From Topomyia yanbarensis (Eukaryota; Arthropoda; Insecta; Diptera; Culicidae): a stretch of 64,000 bases of DNA. The DNA is taken from assembly GCF_030247195.1 (NCBI RefSeq), contig NC_080672.1, positions 354,266,413 to 354,330,412 on the forward strand, written 5' to 3'. Under the pieces are notes generated by a model. The model worked only from the letters and a program-made list of their open reading frames with translations, had not been told where the DNA came from and ran no database searches. The position numbers were made by a program, and so were the translations under genes. Positions 49,392 to 60,384 of this stretch are shown here, one piece after another (position 1 is the first letter of the stretch; every line of letters starts with the position of its first letter).

Positions 49392-49501
49392 ACCTGGTAC
49401 GAAGCGTTCATCGATGCCATGAAGACCATGTTCGACTTTTCCTTGTTTTTCGAATCCAAATTTTGCATGATGTCCATATCGACTTTGTTGTTGTTTACAT
49501 G
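49392..49501 (+). CDS. MCT exon 2B (cassette B)
   Basis: 110 nt, same phases as exon 2A. Acceptor ttacttgcag, donor GTAACA. Encodes TWYEAFIDAMKTMFDFSLFF and the beginning of TM7. It reads in frame from exon 1. The homologue of 30500-30609. Confidence 0.9.
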
Positions 49502-49568
49502 GTAACAAACGATCGCTTTTGACAGTTACAAAGTACAAAACAATTCTAAAACGAACATCTCTCCACAG

Positions 49569-49750
49569 GTATATCATTCCGTATTTCTACATCCCCGATT
49601 TCATGCTGACCCATGGCTTCAGCGAACAGGATGGAGCGAACATGATTTCCGTCATCGGTGTCACCCAGACCATCGGAATGGTCGGCTTGGGCTGGCTCGG
49701 TGATCAACCTTGGGTTAACGTAACTAAAACCTATGCGGTCTGCTTAGCGT
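49569..49750 (+). CDS. MCT exon 3B (cassette B)
   Basis: 182 nt, preceded by a 67-bp intron (GTAACA...ctccacag) and followed by GTGAGT. Encodes YIIPYFYIPDFMLTHGFSE, GANMISVIGVTQTIGMVGLG and WLGDQPWVNVTKTYAVCLA. Differences from exon 3A lie mostly in the loop after TM7 and in TM8. Confidence 0.92.
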
Positions 49751-49890
49751 GTGAGTATTAAATGCCGTTTTTGCTTGACCCCGAAACTGAGTGAGTCGTT
49801 GGGATTAGAACCTGACTCATTATCACCTAAAGTAAAACATTTAAGCTACTCTTCATGTAACTAAAGACTAATTTGTTTGTTTCCTTACAG

Positions 49891-50276
49891 TGTGTGGCTT
49901 GTCAATTTTCGTAGTGCCTTTTGCAGTATCTAATTATTACATGATGGCTGCAGTTAGTTTACTATTCGGGGGTACATTTGCCAGTACGTTTTCCTTCACA
50001 CCCATCATTATGGTACGGTTGGTAAGTTTGGATGACTTCACCATCGCCTACGGACTGTGTCTGCTGGTACAGGGCATCGGAAGCCTGTTGGGGCCTCCGT
50101 TAGCTGGAATGATGTACGACCTTACCGAACGATGGGACTCCGCATTCTACGCGGGAGGATTTTTCGTACTGCTATCGGCAGTATGTGCGTGGTCCGTCGG
50201 AACGCTGGAACCTGTAAACGATGAGGAAGAGGAGGACAAAAATAGCGAAGCATTCAGCTCTACCGTTACGCAGTAG
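49891..50276 (+). CDS. MCT exon 4B (cassette B), stop of isoform B
   Basis: Preceded by a 140-bp intron with a strong acceptor (ttccttacag). 127 residues to TAG at 50274-50276, giving an isoform of 834 aa. TM10-12 with VRLVSLDDFTIAYGL and GSLLGPPLAGMMYDLTERWD conserved. The cytoplasmic tail has an acidic run (EEEEED) that isoform A lacks, and ends STVTQ. Confidence 0.92.
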
Positions 50277-50312
50277 ATCATTGTGTGGTTATCCGAACAG
50301 CCATTTTGCTTC

Positions 50313-50785
50313 TTAGGCTGTGAACCATTTGGCGAAATTTTTAACTTTTGGTTAAAATCTACCACTTCGAAAGTTATTTGCAAAATAACTCTACTCTGGA
50401 GTAAGGTTAAATTTGACAACTAGATAGTTAAAATTTTTGCCCACAATGCAGAAAGAAAGAAGGAAATATTTTCTGTACTTAATTGAGGTTGTCCATATTT
50501 TGCAATAGAAAATGAGGGGAGAAACATGTTGTGTCAAGCTTTGTTATTTCACGAGCTGAATGTTTACGTCTCGGGGCTACGACTGTCATACTTAATGTAA
50601 TAAGCAAAAAACTAATATTAAAATAGTGAAAAATGTTCTCACCTGTACCAATTCATGGTTTTTGCAACTGTCCATAACTCTTGAAATGGGTCGCATCTCT
50701 CGGTTATATTTAACCATTCTAGAGAAAATATCTTTCGTACTGTAAAATTTCAACTAAAAAATCGCCAAATGGTTCACAGCCTTAA
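50313..50785. mobile_element. TIR MITE starting 37 bp after the isoform B stop codon
   Basis: The left end aggctgtgaaccatttggcg (50315-50334) and, inverted, the same words at 50763-50782 give TIRs of at least 22 bp. If isoform B is transcribed past its stop, most of the 3' UTR is this element. No AATAAA is seen between the stop and the element. Confidence 0.7.
50617..50622 (+). terminator. Candidate poly(A) signal for isoform B
   Basis: ATTAAA, the commonest variant signal, 341 nt after the stop codon and inside the MITE at 50313-50785. Weak evidence on its own. Confidence 0.25.
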
Positions 50786-50990
50786 AGACAAACGAACAAT
50801 GGTACTAAAAACGAAAATAGCAGTTTTTTTCCACACCGTGTGTTGGATCTTCATGAGAATCAATCAGCAGTACTGCAACAATATTCTACATAAGTTGACT
50901 GATTCTAATGAAGATCTAGCACACGGTGTGAAAAAACTGTTTTTTTAGTTTTTGTTTTTCGTACCAATGCTAGTTTGTCTTTAAAAAGGC
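50779..50990. mobile_element. Foldback MITE, about 90-bp arms
   Basis: Inverted arms 50779-50868 and 50905-50990, with gccttaaagacaaac at the left end, tttgtctttaaaaaggc at the right and cacaccgtgtg / cacacggtgtg inside. It overlaps the right end of the MITE at 50313-50785 by a few bases, so the two abut. Confidence 0.65.
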
Positions 50991-52440
50991 GAAGAGAAGT
51001 CATGTTTGATTGTTGTTCTTCGTACTCAATAGGTTTGCTCCAACACTTACTAGGTAGGTTAATAAGCTCCGGACTTGACGTATGTATATGGTTCATAAAT
51101 ATTAACGTAAAATTTTTGACATCTTCCATCCTTCAGAAAGCCACATGCGCTGTTCAATAAGTATCTGTTGAGTAGTTTGTGTTTTACAGCTGTGTTTGTG
51201 TTTCTTAAAACCATGGACTTTTTGTGCCAACATTTAGCATTATTATTTAAGAGATAAATCGGCAAAAACTAAGAAAAGGTTTTTTGAGTATTACGGTAGC
51301 TTTACTCCATTGATATAAATGGTCAAAAAATGAATGTAAGAAATTGAATTTAATAGTACGAGCACAAATGAAGAAACGATGGGCCACAAACAATTGATAA
51401 AATTGCCCTTCTCGTAATAAGCTAAAGCTAAAGCTGACATCACAAACGTCTCATCAGAACGTGTATTCAAAATTTTACATCACCATACGAGAATTGTGCA
51501 CGTACTGGTGCTCAAAATCAAGAATTATGCTCCGACCAAATTAGACTACGTAATTCCTTTACACACCCTTTAATTTCCAGATATGGCTTGCTAATATTAT
51601 ATGTTTATATTAATCTGAAAAAATGGCTTGTTGACTTACTCCCATGATAAAGTCATGACCACAAGAGAGATGTAATTTCGAGGGTTCGAAGACAGACACT
51701 ATAAAAAGAATCGAATTTGCTGAAGACCGCGGTAATCGTTTCACGCATAAAATGTTTGTTAATTAAAACGACAACAGAAACTTTTGTGTTACATGCGAGA
51801 CTCTTCAGAATACTACAGAATACCCGGATAAACTGGAAATACTTCCAGTTTATCCGGGTATTGGAACAAACCTAACAGTACCTTGGCAAAACACCTCAGA
51901 CATCCTTACAACGGTAATGAACAGGCCTCACAGTTTGTTATGACAAATAATACTTTGTATTGTCCGAATGAATAAGTAAATAAGTAAATAGTCGATTAGA
52001 AGGAAAAGCTTATAATTAAGGATGGCTAAGTTTAATTTATTTCGAATAAATTGAAATAATGAATTGTAGTTGTATTTATTAGTACACAAAAATACATAGC
52101 ATATAGCCGTTTGCCGATAGAAGTAATATAAGAAGAAGTATTGTCTGTATCTTGAGTTTATGAAGAAATTAGCAGTTTTTCTTATTTAATTTTACATTAG
52201 GCGTTACTTAAAATTTGACGAATATAGAACACCTCTGCACTTGTGACTCGTCGATCCATCCATATTCATAAATACTGAAACGAGCCCAACATAGTTCAAT
52301 TAAATTTTTATCAATCCAATAACTTTGAAAATAAGCGTAAAATTCATTCTAAAAAATCCGAAATGTCCGTGTAATTGGTTATTGATGTAGAGCCGAAATA
52401 CATTTTAAAACAAGCTATATACAAGACACAGAGTTGTATA
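50991..52440. other. Downstream flank, gene-free
   Basis: AT-rich. Contains the perfect hairpin at 51820-51861. No gene recognised. Confidence 0.4.
51820..51861. repeat. Perfect 19-bp hairpin, 4-nt loop
   Basis: atacccggataaactggaa, loop atac, then its exact inverse. GC-rich compared with its surroundings. No further inverted sequence outside it. Confidence 0.8.
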
Positions 52441-53380
52441 CAATACACTGCAAACAGGAAAATATTAGCGCATTTCCCCAAAATTTCACGCGGGCTTTCC
52501 CGATTGAAAGGAACGGCCGCGCTCCATGAAACGCCGTGCTTAGCCCATCTGTCATAATATCGTGATTTTGCATAGCGAAGGGCTGAATATAACACATGTT
52601 GTTCCAAAAAACAGCCCTGCGTTATGCAACACTTTGTGCAGATTGATTATACCAGTTGCAAGTGGTGCCAAATTCATCACGTACAGTATAATTCAAAAAT
52701 TCTTTTTAAATTACAGAATTGATAAAATTGGTTAAAAACTGTCCTTCCGTTTAAACCAAAATGGGCGGCTCATTTCTACCACTACATTACTTAATTTCAA
52801 GCGCAAATAGCAAATACATGTGCTAGTTAACCCAAAAATATACTGGCAACCTTACATCGGCATTTAGGAAGCAGTTGGTGCGGTGTGTACGTTTTGGTGA
52901 ATGTCTCAATATTGAGACATACACCGAAACGGGCATGCCGCACCAACTGCTTACTAAACGCCGCTCTAAGGTTGCCAGCAAGTTTTTTGTGTAACTAGTA
53001 CTTGTATTTGCTATTTGCAGTAGTAATAAGCCTCCCATTTTGGTTTAAACAAAGACAATTTTTAAAACAGAATTTGATTGATAAGTATAGCTCATTAAAC
53101 CAATTTTATCAATTCTGTTTTCTAAACAGAATTTTTGAATTTTATTGAATGTGATGAATTTGGCACCACTTGCATCTAGTATACTCAACCTTCACAAAAC
53201 GATGCATAACGAAGGGCTGCTTTTTGGAACAACTTGTTTACTAATTCAGCCCTTCGTTATGTAAATTTGCAACATTATGGCAGATTGGATAAGCGCGGTG
53301 TTTCATGAAGCGCGGCCGTTCCTTCCGATCAGGAAAGGCCGCGTGGAATTTTGGGGAAATCCGCTAATATTTGTTTCCTC
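52441..53380. mobile_element. Closed palindrome, about 470-bp arms without spacer
   Basis: Centre atgtctcaatattgagacat (20-bp perfect palindrome, midpoint between 52910 and 52911). The arms stay complementary outward to about 52450 and 53375 at roughly 80 percent with small indels. Matching blocks include gcaccaactgctt, aggttgccag, catttgctattt-type words, cccattttggtttaaac, gatgaatttggcaccacttg, gaagggctg and ggccg / cggcc runs. The right arm holds about 60 bp more near 53045-53105. No coding sequence. It is probably a giant foldback-type MITE. Confidence 0.8.
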
Positions 53381-53451
53381 ATACGATCATTCGTGTCTCT
53401 CTCGTTGTCGTACACGTTCGTGTCATCATCGTGATTGCCGCGATCAGGGGC

Positions 53452-53530
53452 CCTATTTTCACAGTCACGTCACCCAGTGACTAGAAGAAAAATTCCTCTA
53501 AGTCACTAAGTGACGTGACTGTGGGAATAG
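53452..53530. mobile_element. Small inverted-repeat MITE, 79 bp
   Basis: ccctattttcacagtcacgt and, inverted, its partner ending gtgactgtgggaatag form stems of about 33 bp with a short loop. It lies 71 bp after the closed palindrome. Confidence 0.5.
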
Positions 53531-54879
53531 CATGTTCTTATAGCTTCTTACCATAACGGGTCACGAGTGTGAAGCCTCCGTCCTCAGTCGAAGCTGTAAC
53601 ATATGCTTATGGCGTGTGATCTCAAGTCAAAAAGAATAAAGGGACTAATGCGAAAAGTACTAAAAGACGGCCGAACCGTCACTTGCTGTAGTACCCTCAT
53701 ACAGAGCAGTTCAGTTTATTTCACGTGAAATAAGATAGGAGAGAAATCCCTAATTTTCCCGGGTTTCCTCTTTTAGGGAGTTTTTCCCGAAGTTATCCGC
53801 TTTAACTTTCCTGCTGAATTTGAGTAAGTACGGTAATTTAAAGTAGCTTCCTCGCTGATGGTACTAGCTGTTGAGTTTGAGGTACTTGGCGCAGCTTTTG
53901 CCAGTATTCATTAAGCCACAAATAATGATATAGGAGACTGTGTGTTGATTTTTTTACGTAGGTGGTATTTCCTTAGCGGTTTCTGAGCAGTGCGATACAT
54001 AATGAGCCGTCTGTTCATATAACTGGCACGTACTAAGTTGTTCTTGATATATGCAAAGATTTCTCCGTGTAATTGTACTACCGCATTGTGATTTGTACTG
54101 TAGGGTGAGGTACGAGAGAAGGGCTCAGGCTACCTTCTCATCTCGCCTAGAGCAAAAGCTAAAATTTGTTGCGCTATATATACCAGAGAAGCAATCTATC
54201 AAACCTACTGTTCTATCGCCGTCAATTCTACATGCACTACATATAACAATATATCGTTGCTCTATCCACTGTGCGATATAGAGTGTTCACTAGATCCACT
54301 AGGGGGTTGATAATGGTCGCTTTTCTTTCTCTGGATTAAACCAGCCTAGAGGCCGTGTGGCATCCGGTTGGTTGAAGAATATCAGCCAAGAATCGATCCA
54401 CTGGATTCCCAGGTCGTAAGAGGTCAATGAAAATAAGAAACCCTAAGTCAAGTTGCACCTTCGAATCGAGAACGGTACGGCTGGCGAGACTAAAATATAC
54501 CAGTCGCACATGGAGTATCCTGCAAATCTCTGGCATAGTGGACGTTTGTTTCTTCGCAAATCGTAGGTTTTAAATGATGGTCATGTCCTAAATAGCCATT
54601 TCGGGGTTCACTATTGGCGAACATAAGCCAACTTTCCTGGTATCTTCTAGATGTTGTACAATAAGTGCTAGTGATGAAATGTGCAGTGCTCAGATCGCCC
54701 ATGGTTAGAGTATCACAAATTAAGTGTTGAGATTTTAACTAAAACATCATATTTCTGTGTCTTTTGAATCATTTTCAGCCTTGAATGTAGTTTGATATGC
54801 ATCTTTCTGAGTGAGAATGGTTTATCTTTAAGATTCTAATGGCGAAACGTGCTGATAGACGGTCGCCAGAAAAAAATCT
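53531..54879. other. Gene-free stretch
   Basis: No gene recognised. The region 54105-54200 resembles 7600-7690 (cttctcatctc...accag.gaagcaa), suggesting a further low-copy repeat. Confidence 0.4.
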
Positions 54880-55145
54880 CCGGCGTAACACACGTGGGTA
54901 TGACAAAAAGGTACTCTCGCAAGCAAAGGAACGCCTTACTAGGAATAACGTGCGAAAGTTTTGGAACACGTTGACAGATCTAACCCATCTGAGTTATTAT
55001 TGAACGAAAAAATAATAGAGATAGCACAAATAGCATTGAGATTGAGTACGATGGACATGCAGTAGATCCATCTACGTTAGACGACGTTCGAAGGGTCGGC
55101 AGTGACCGGCTATCCGAAGTCATCAACTGCATGATCAGGATGATT
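54880..55145 (+). pseudogene. RTE-like LINE relic, endonuclease-RT linker
   Basis: YDKKVLSQAKERL then TRNNVRKFWNTL fits the linker of RTE-type LINEs. After a gap come DPSTLDDVRRV and GSDRLSEVINCMI, which match the start of the RTE reverse transcriptase on either side of a missing block of about 25 residues. Frames change between the blocks. It may be the 5' part of the relic seen at 57510, but this is an inference. Confidence 0.5.
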
Positions 55146-55530
55146 TCGGTGGAAGTATTATAGCATAGGTGTTCACAATCGTCATGTTTGAGTGTATTGG
55201 TTTGTTGTTAATGAAATTAATCATGACGTCCAAGACCGCGGAACATAACATTAAGAAAATCAACGAATCGAAACAAAGCTTGTTAGCACGCGGTAAAAAT
55301 AAGTATAACGTCTGGAACCGCAAAAGGTAAATATTTAGAACACTGATAAATCAGAAGGAATCAAGGTACTATGTGCTTTTGTTTTCTCTTTCACATTTTG
55401 ATGTGCTTAACTGGTACTCAGATTATAAAAGCGTTCGGATTTTGTGGAGAAGAAGCGATGCAAGAGAAAGCGTGAATTCTCATATATTGTTATTAATTAC
55501 TTGTTTTGATTCCAACTTTTAAACAGTGTT
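55146..55530. other. Gap between RTE relic and TIR element
   Basis: No recognisable sequence. It may be decayed reverse transcriptase. Confidence 0.3.
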
Positions 55531-56473
55531 ATACACTGAGCCAAGAAATCTCGTAACTTATATTAAAATTATCACATGGGTCGTCATTTATGACAATCAC
55601 ATACATATTATGTGTATCCGTTGAAAGTCATGTGAAAAACACATAATAATGATTATGACACACCAATAATATTCACTGCTCAATACAATACATTGTATGT
55701 GAACAACTATCTGTGTTTTCAGATGAATGTTATGTGATATACACATACGAAAAAACTTGTCACTGTTTTCAAGATGGCGAATTTGAATTAACAACTACTG
55801 GCCGATCTAGATTTCTCGAGGATTCCCTTACGTAGTTTTCGGATAGCATAGAATAGAACTGTACGGCTATTTTGAATACGTTGATGCTTGGAGGAAACGC
55901 AATGTAAGCTTTATATATAATAATAAAATCTTTAACAGTGTGACTTATTCCGTTCTTTCGGTTTTATTTTCATAGAAGTCAACTATTCTTCGAGCCTTAG
56001 CACCAGATGTATTGGAAGCTTCTCATGCTGGCGTGTGTCTGAAAACAAGCGCGCTGCCATCTCAGACAACGATTTTGCTTAAGAGGGTAATACATGAATT
56101 ATTAGTATGTAAGAATACAACCAGCTATGTTAAATAAACGATTTAGAACATTAGCCACATTCGATTTTAACTAAAAAAAATAAGCGAAACTGAACTAGAA
56201 AGAAATTCATTTTAATTTTATTTTTAAATCACTTGAAATATATTTTCGATATTAATAAACTTCTATTGATATTTCAGTTAAAATCTATTAACAAAGCCAA
56301 TAGCTATTATTAATACTTCACATAAAATGTATGTGATTGCTCCAATGGATATAATCGTGAGCATATCAGGAGTCTAAATGTGATATGCACTTAAGAATTA
56401 TGTGAAAAGCTGCATGGAAAATAACTATGTATATTTTCAGATAAATTTTACATGATTTCTGCGTTCAGTGTAC
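55531..56473. mobile_element. TIR element, about 940 bp
   Basis: The left end tacactgagccaagaaatc and, inverted, tacactgaacgcagaaatc at the right. Subterminal words catatt/ttatgtg and ttcagat are repeated on both sides. No transposase frame. Confidence 0.6.
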
Positions 56474-56673
56474 AGTTCATGTGAACAGACCTTGAACATT
56501 TGAAACGTAGCTAGCGCTACTAGCATTTGGTGGCAGCTTCAGGCAACAAACAGTTTTCACGGGGCTGCTTTTTTCATATTTGACCGAACCTAACCATATT
56601 TTGTCTAGTTTACCTATAGAGTGTATTGTTTACATCCGCTTAGTTGAGCAGTTGTCAGTGGGATTCCGGTCGA

Positions 56674-57245
56674 GATGAAAAAAATATGCAAACCATACAC
56701 AAAGCCTGTTCCGGGAACAGATGATAATGGAGTACAAGTCAAAAGCTGGACTAAAACTGGGAAAAGTAAGCAAGAAACCCGGTCACTCTCACCGCTGATT
56801 GCTCATTTCACGTATACCAGCAGAGTCCCCCCTTCATTGATGATGAGACCTACAATAAAAGCGGATTTCAAACAGTATCTGGTTCAGGTAGTTTTTCACG
56901 GAAAGACAAATGCTGTGGATGACCGTTTCAAACTATTGAAACTCGGTTCGTAGCTGATTCGGCAGGCCATATGCACTTATGGCAAGCGAAGTGAACTATT
57001 CGTGACCAAAGTCAGCATAAACGGTGATATTTACAGAACTGAGTGCCTACAAAAATTGCGCCAAAATCATGCAGGACGCGGCTAATTTTGTGGATTTCGT
57101 GCCCACAAAAGCTTTTGTTCCATGATGAAGCGCGATCTTCAGAAGACCAAAGAAAAAGCAATGGACGAAAAAGAAATGAGAAAGTGGGAAAAACTGAGAA
57201 AAACGTGCCGGAAATGACTCTACAAGAATTTTATCCTAAAATTTA
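56674..57245 (+). pseudogene. ITmD37E-like (Tc1/mariner superfamily) transposase relic
   Basis: PTIKADFKQ (near 56850) sits where the first catalytic Asp block lies. VDDRFKLLKLGSF and HLWQAK (near 56915-56990) follow. On a shifted frame come VSINGDIYRTECLQK (near 57012), then a jump of about 60 residues, then KRDLQKTKEKAMDEKEMRKW (near 57124). The block order matches the mosquito ITmD37E family, but the second D and most of the C-terminal catalytic region are deleted. Frameshifts and stops make it inactive. TIRs were not found. Confidence 0.55.
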
Positions 57246-57509
57246 ACCGAAATATGCTGAACTACTTCAAAACGTTGGTTTCATTTCGATAACTGTAACC
57301 GATTTACCAATCAATCTAAAGTGTCGCAATAATCATCGACTCAACCTTCAGTGATTAAAGGTACGATTAGTGATGGGCATTTTGAAAAAAAAATCGTTTT
57401 TTCTACATCTATCTCTAATTCGAAAAAATCGATGGTGTCAAACATCGAACCGAAAAGATCGGATGCAAATATCGTTTTTTCAAGCGCCCATTCCTAGGTG
57501 CGATACGAT

Positions 57510-57789
57510 GATTTCTTGTGCTGAGGAACAGAACTACCATCATGATGTTTACATCATTGAAGTCGATCACAGAGCAGTGGAAGAGGAGTTTGTGCCTTTC
57601 AAAACGGAGGCTATAAGAATCAGGCTGACTATAAACTGACATTTCAAAAAGGAAATGGGTGTCTACGGTATGAAGTTATCGACGAATTAATATATTTTGG
57701 GCACTAGAGACATGTGATACTGATGTTAGTTATAACGTAAAAATAAGTGTTGTGGTGGCTTCAAGTATATAGTATCGTAGCGTGCAGAC
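57510..57789 (+). pseudogene. RTE-like LINE reverse transcriptase relic, part 1
   Basis: DVYIIEVDHRAVEEEFVPF, then EAIRIRLTIN, then YEVIDELIYF match the segment right after the catalytic box in RTE elements. The catalytic Asp pair reads HHD, so it is degraded. It breaks off at the insertion point of a hAT MITE and resumes at 59705. The 8 bp gtgcagac is present on both sides of the break. Confidence 0.6.
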
Positions 57790-59704
57790 CAGCCCGGGGA
57801 CAACTTGACAGATAGTGCTTGTTTCATATATGTACCACTAATTTGATTGTGGCGCTAATATGCCTTCTCCGTACGAGTACCACGAACAACGAAACGAAAT
57901 AGTTTCAAGAGAAAAGCGTGTTTCGTTACGTGTGTTATGAACGCCGTTAATGCAGCAAGAACAACATTTAGAAAAAGCGTATTCCAAAATGTGGATAAAG
58001 AAAACAATTATTAGAGAATAAATTTATCCCTAACTGGAAACTGTCAGCAAGGTACATAAATCTTATTATAAATTTAACTGGAAGTCGTTGTTTTTTTGTT
58101 TTATTGTTGTGTGAAGCGTGTAATCGGTAAATCATTTGTGCTTTTTGCCCGAGAAATATGAATGACAATCATTTTGGCCAATGAAAGTAAATCATCAAGC
58201 CTAACAATTCGAGAACATATGACATCTTGTTTCAAATTAATTTAGAACGTCAAGAATTCTAGAATTTTGTTTGGGAATATAAACGAAATATGTGGGATTT
58301 TCTACACAGTTAGCAAAATTGATTTTGGATAGAATTTGTGCGCTTTTACCAGAATTCTGGCAGAAAACCGGTAGTGCCCGGTTTTAGAATGCTGCCAGGA
58401 ATAGGGGCCATGCATAAATAACATAGCATTTGGGGGGGGTAGGGAGGGTATACCAAATTTGTGACGAAGTGTGACGAGGGGGAGGGTAGGGTCAGAAGTT
58501 GTGCGACGTAGCATAAAGTTTAAAACCCATTGTTTAGAGAAAACAATTTAATGATCCTCCATTATTCCCAAGAGAAATAAATTTAAATTAAAACAAGTTA
58601 CTTTTGATGCGGTTTTTCATGAGGTAAATTTTACGATTCGCGGAATTACAAGTTCACAAAAATACGAAAAGATTTTGAATGCGGATTTAACTTGCTACAT
58701 TAGTTAGTTAATGTTGCTAACTATTAGACTTAGTTTGGAAGCTGAATTAAATTTTCACTTCAGATTCAACCAAACAAAATTTAGTAATTTAGATGAACGT
58801 ATGCTTCTTAGAATCATTGACAGCTTCAGGATTGTGAACTGAGAGAACTTCTCTTTATGCTCCCCTTGACATATAAAATTCCAAACAAAACAATCAACAC
58901 TATATTTGTGATGAAATGGGCTTTTTTTGCATGCAATTTGCTGTTATAATGAAAATGTTGATAAAAGTCGTCAAACGTTTTGAAAGGACATGTATTTAAA
59001 ATTATTGAAAAACATATAATTTTTTTTCATCACCCGGGCGCTTTGCATGGGACGAGGGGGAGGGGGTAGGTAAATGCTACGTTATTAACGAGGGGGAGGT
59101 TAGAATTTTGTAACCAAATGCTACCAGGGGGAGGGACGGGTCAAAAATCGCCGAAAAAAGCTACGTCATTTGTGTACGGCCCCATATACAATTATGTTCG
59201 ACTCTTGCCAGAGTTTTATTCGATTTTTGCAATAATTCTGTCCAAAAGATTTTGCGATGATTTTGGTACGAATTCCTTCATAATTCATTTCGCATATTAC
59301 TCAGCTTCAGCCCGACAGAAAACTAATTGAACGGCGTCTACCGGAGGATTTCATGTTGGTTCGATCTCGAAGATTTTCGAAAATTTCAATATAAGTGGAA
59401 GTGGCTCGATTTTGAAAGCCATCTTCTTGTATTTCTGAAAATCGATTTATTTTTCTTGGATTTTTTAGATCCAAAATGGAATCTTTGTTTCTGTTAAGGT
59501 ATGGACAGTTTTTAATTTGAACAGCGAAATAAATTTGGTGATAGAAATGCTTAATTGTTCATTTTTTACAGCTATAGAAAATAATAGATGGGATGCGCCT
59601 TTTTTTAAATTTTGTTCCATTCGATCCGCCATGACATCACCAAATCACCACAAAATTTGCTTATGAGTTCAATATATGGGAGCTGTCAAGTTGTCCCCGG
59701 GCTG
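57790..59704. mobile_element. hAT-type MITE family H2, copy B (interrupted)
   Basis: TIR cagcccggggacaacttgac at both ends with a perfect 8-bp duplication gtgcagac (57782-57789 and 59705-59712). Sequence is copy A (45230-46242) inverted. It is broken by the family G element at 58404-59183, next to about 95 bp (58308-58403) that copy A does not have. Confidence 0.85.
58404..59183. mobile_element. Family G element with 3-bp duplication, copy 2
   Basis: ggggccatgcataaataaca at the left and, inverted, ggggccgtacacaaatgacg at the right, 780 bp, flanked by ata (58401-58403 and 59184-59186). G-rich blocks next to both ends mirror the C-rich blocks of the 27970-28258 copy. No transposase. Confidence 0.75.
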
Positions 59705-59880
59705 GTGCAGACGCGCACAAGTCTTGCTCTATACAAATCGCTGGTACTCCCTGTTGCTCTGCACCGCCATAAGGTGTGGACGTGAAAAGAGATTATTTAG
59801 TGCTCGGTGTGTTTGATAGAAAAAATTTGTGTGGTGGCGTGCAAGAAGCCAAGAGACGTGAGGATTAAGATCGAGTAATT
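59705..59880 (+). pseudogene. RTE-like LINE reverse transcriptase relic, part 2
   Basis: TSLALYKSLVLPVALH and KVW match the YKTLIRPVLLYGSETW-type block after the break. LGVFDRKNLCGGVQEAKRRE matches the following ERKVLR-type block. The two lie in different frames. No more of the element is recognised after about 59880. Confidence 0.6.
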
Positions 59881-60384
59881 AATCCTTCTCAAATTTGGCA
59901 CGGTTGTTTGAGAACCTAAATGGAACCAAACAAGATAGTGGGTGAGACATTCTCAATACCAAAAAATAAATAATTTTACGATTGTTCCTTACGAATGTTC
60001 ACTCGATGCCATGAAACTCCGCTAATTTAGAAATGGCGAGCTTAGATGCATGTCATTATCAGATGTATCGAGAACCTGGTGTTTGTACACTGCCCTTAAT
60101 ATCAATCCATGACTCCGTCGTGCGTCTTGGCCGTAAATTTACTGTTTTACTGACGAAACGCCGCGTTATTTTCTTAAGTCCAGACACTGCACTGGGTCGC
60201 TTTTTTTGAATACCATACGTTCATGACATGGACGGTAACTCCTCAAGACAATCTAAAATCTAGGAAACCGTAACGAATACATGATGCCAAAACTTGGGAT
60301 TCGACATAAAGTTGATGTCCGAAATAATCCAATAACCAAAACTTCCCCAAACAATCAAACCACTTTACTCAAATATGTTACATT
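59881..60384. other. Intergenic stretch between transposon nest and PGAP3
   Basis: Nothing recognised. Confidence 0.4.

Noticed and set aside
52344..52607. Open frames in the left arm of the palindrome, and mirror frames in the right arm
   Set aside because: Both arms give matching frames only because they are inverted copies. No motif suggests a protein.
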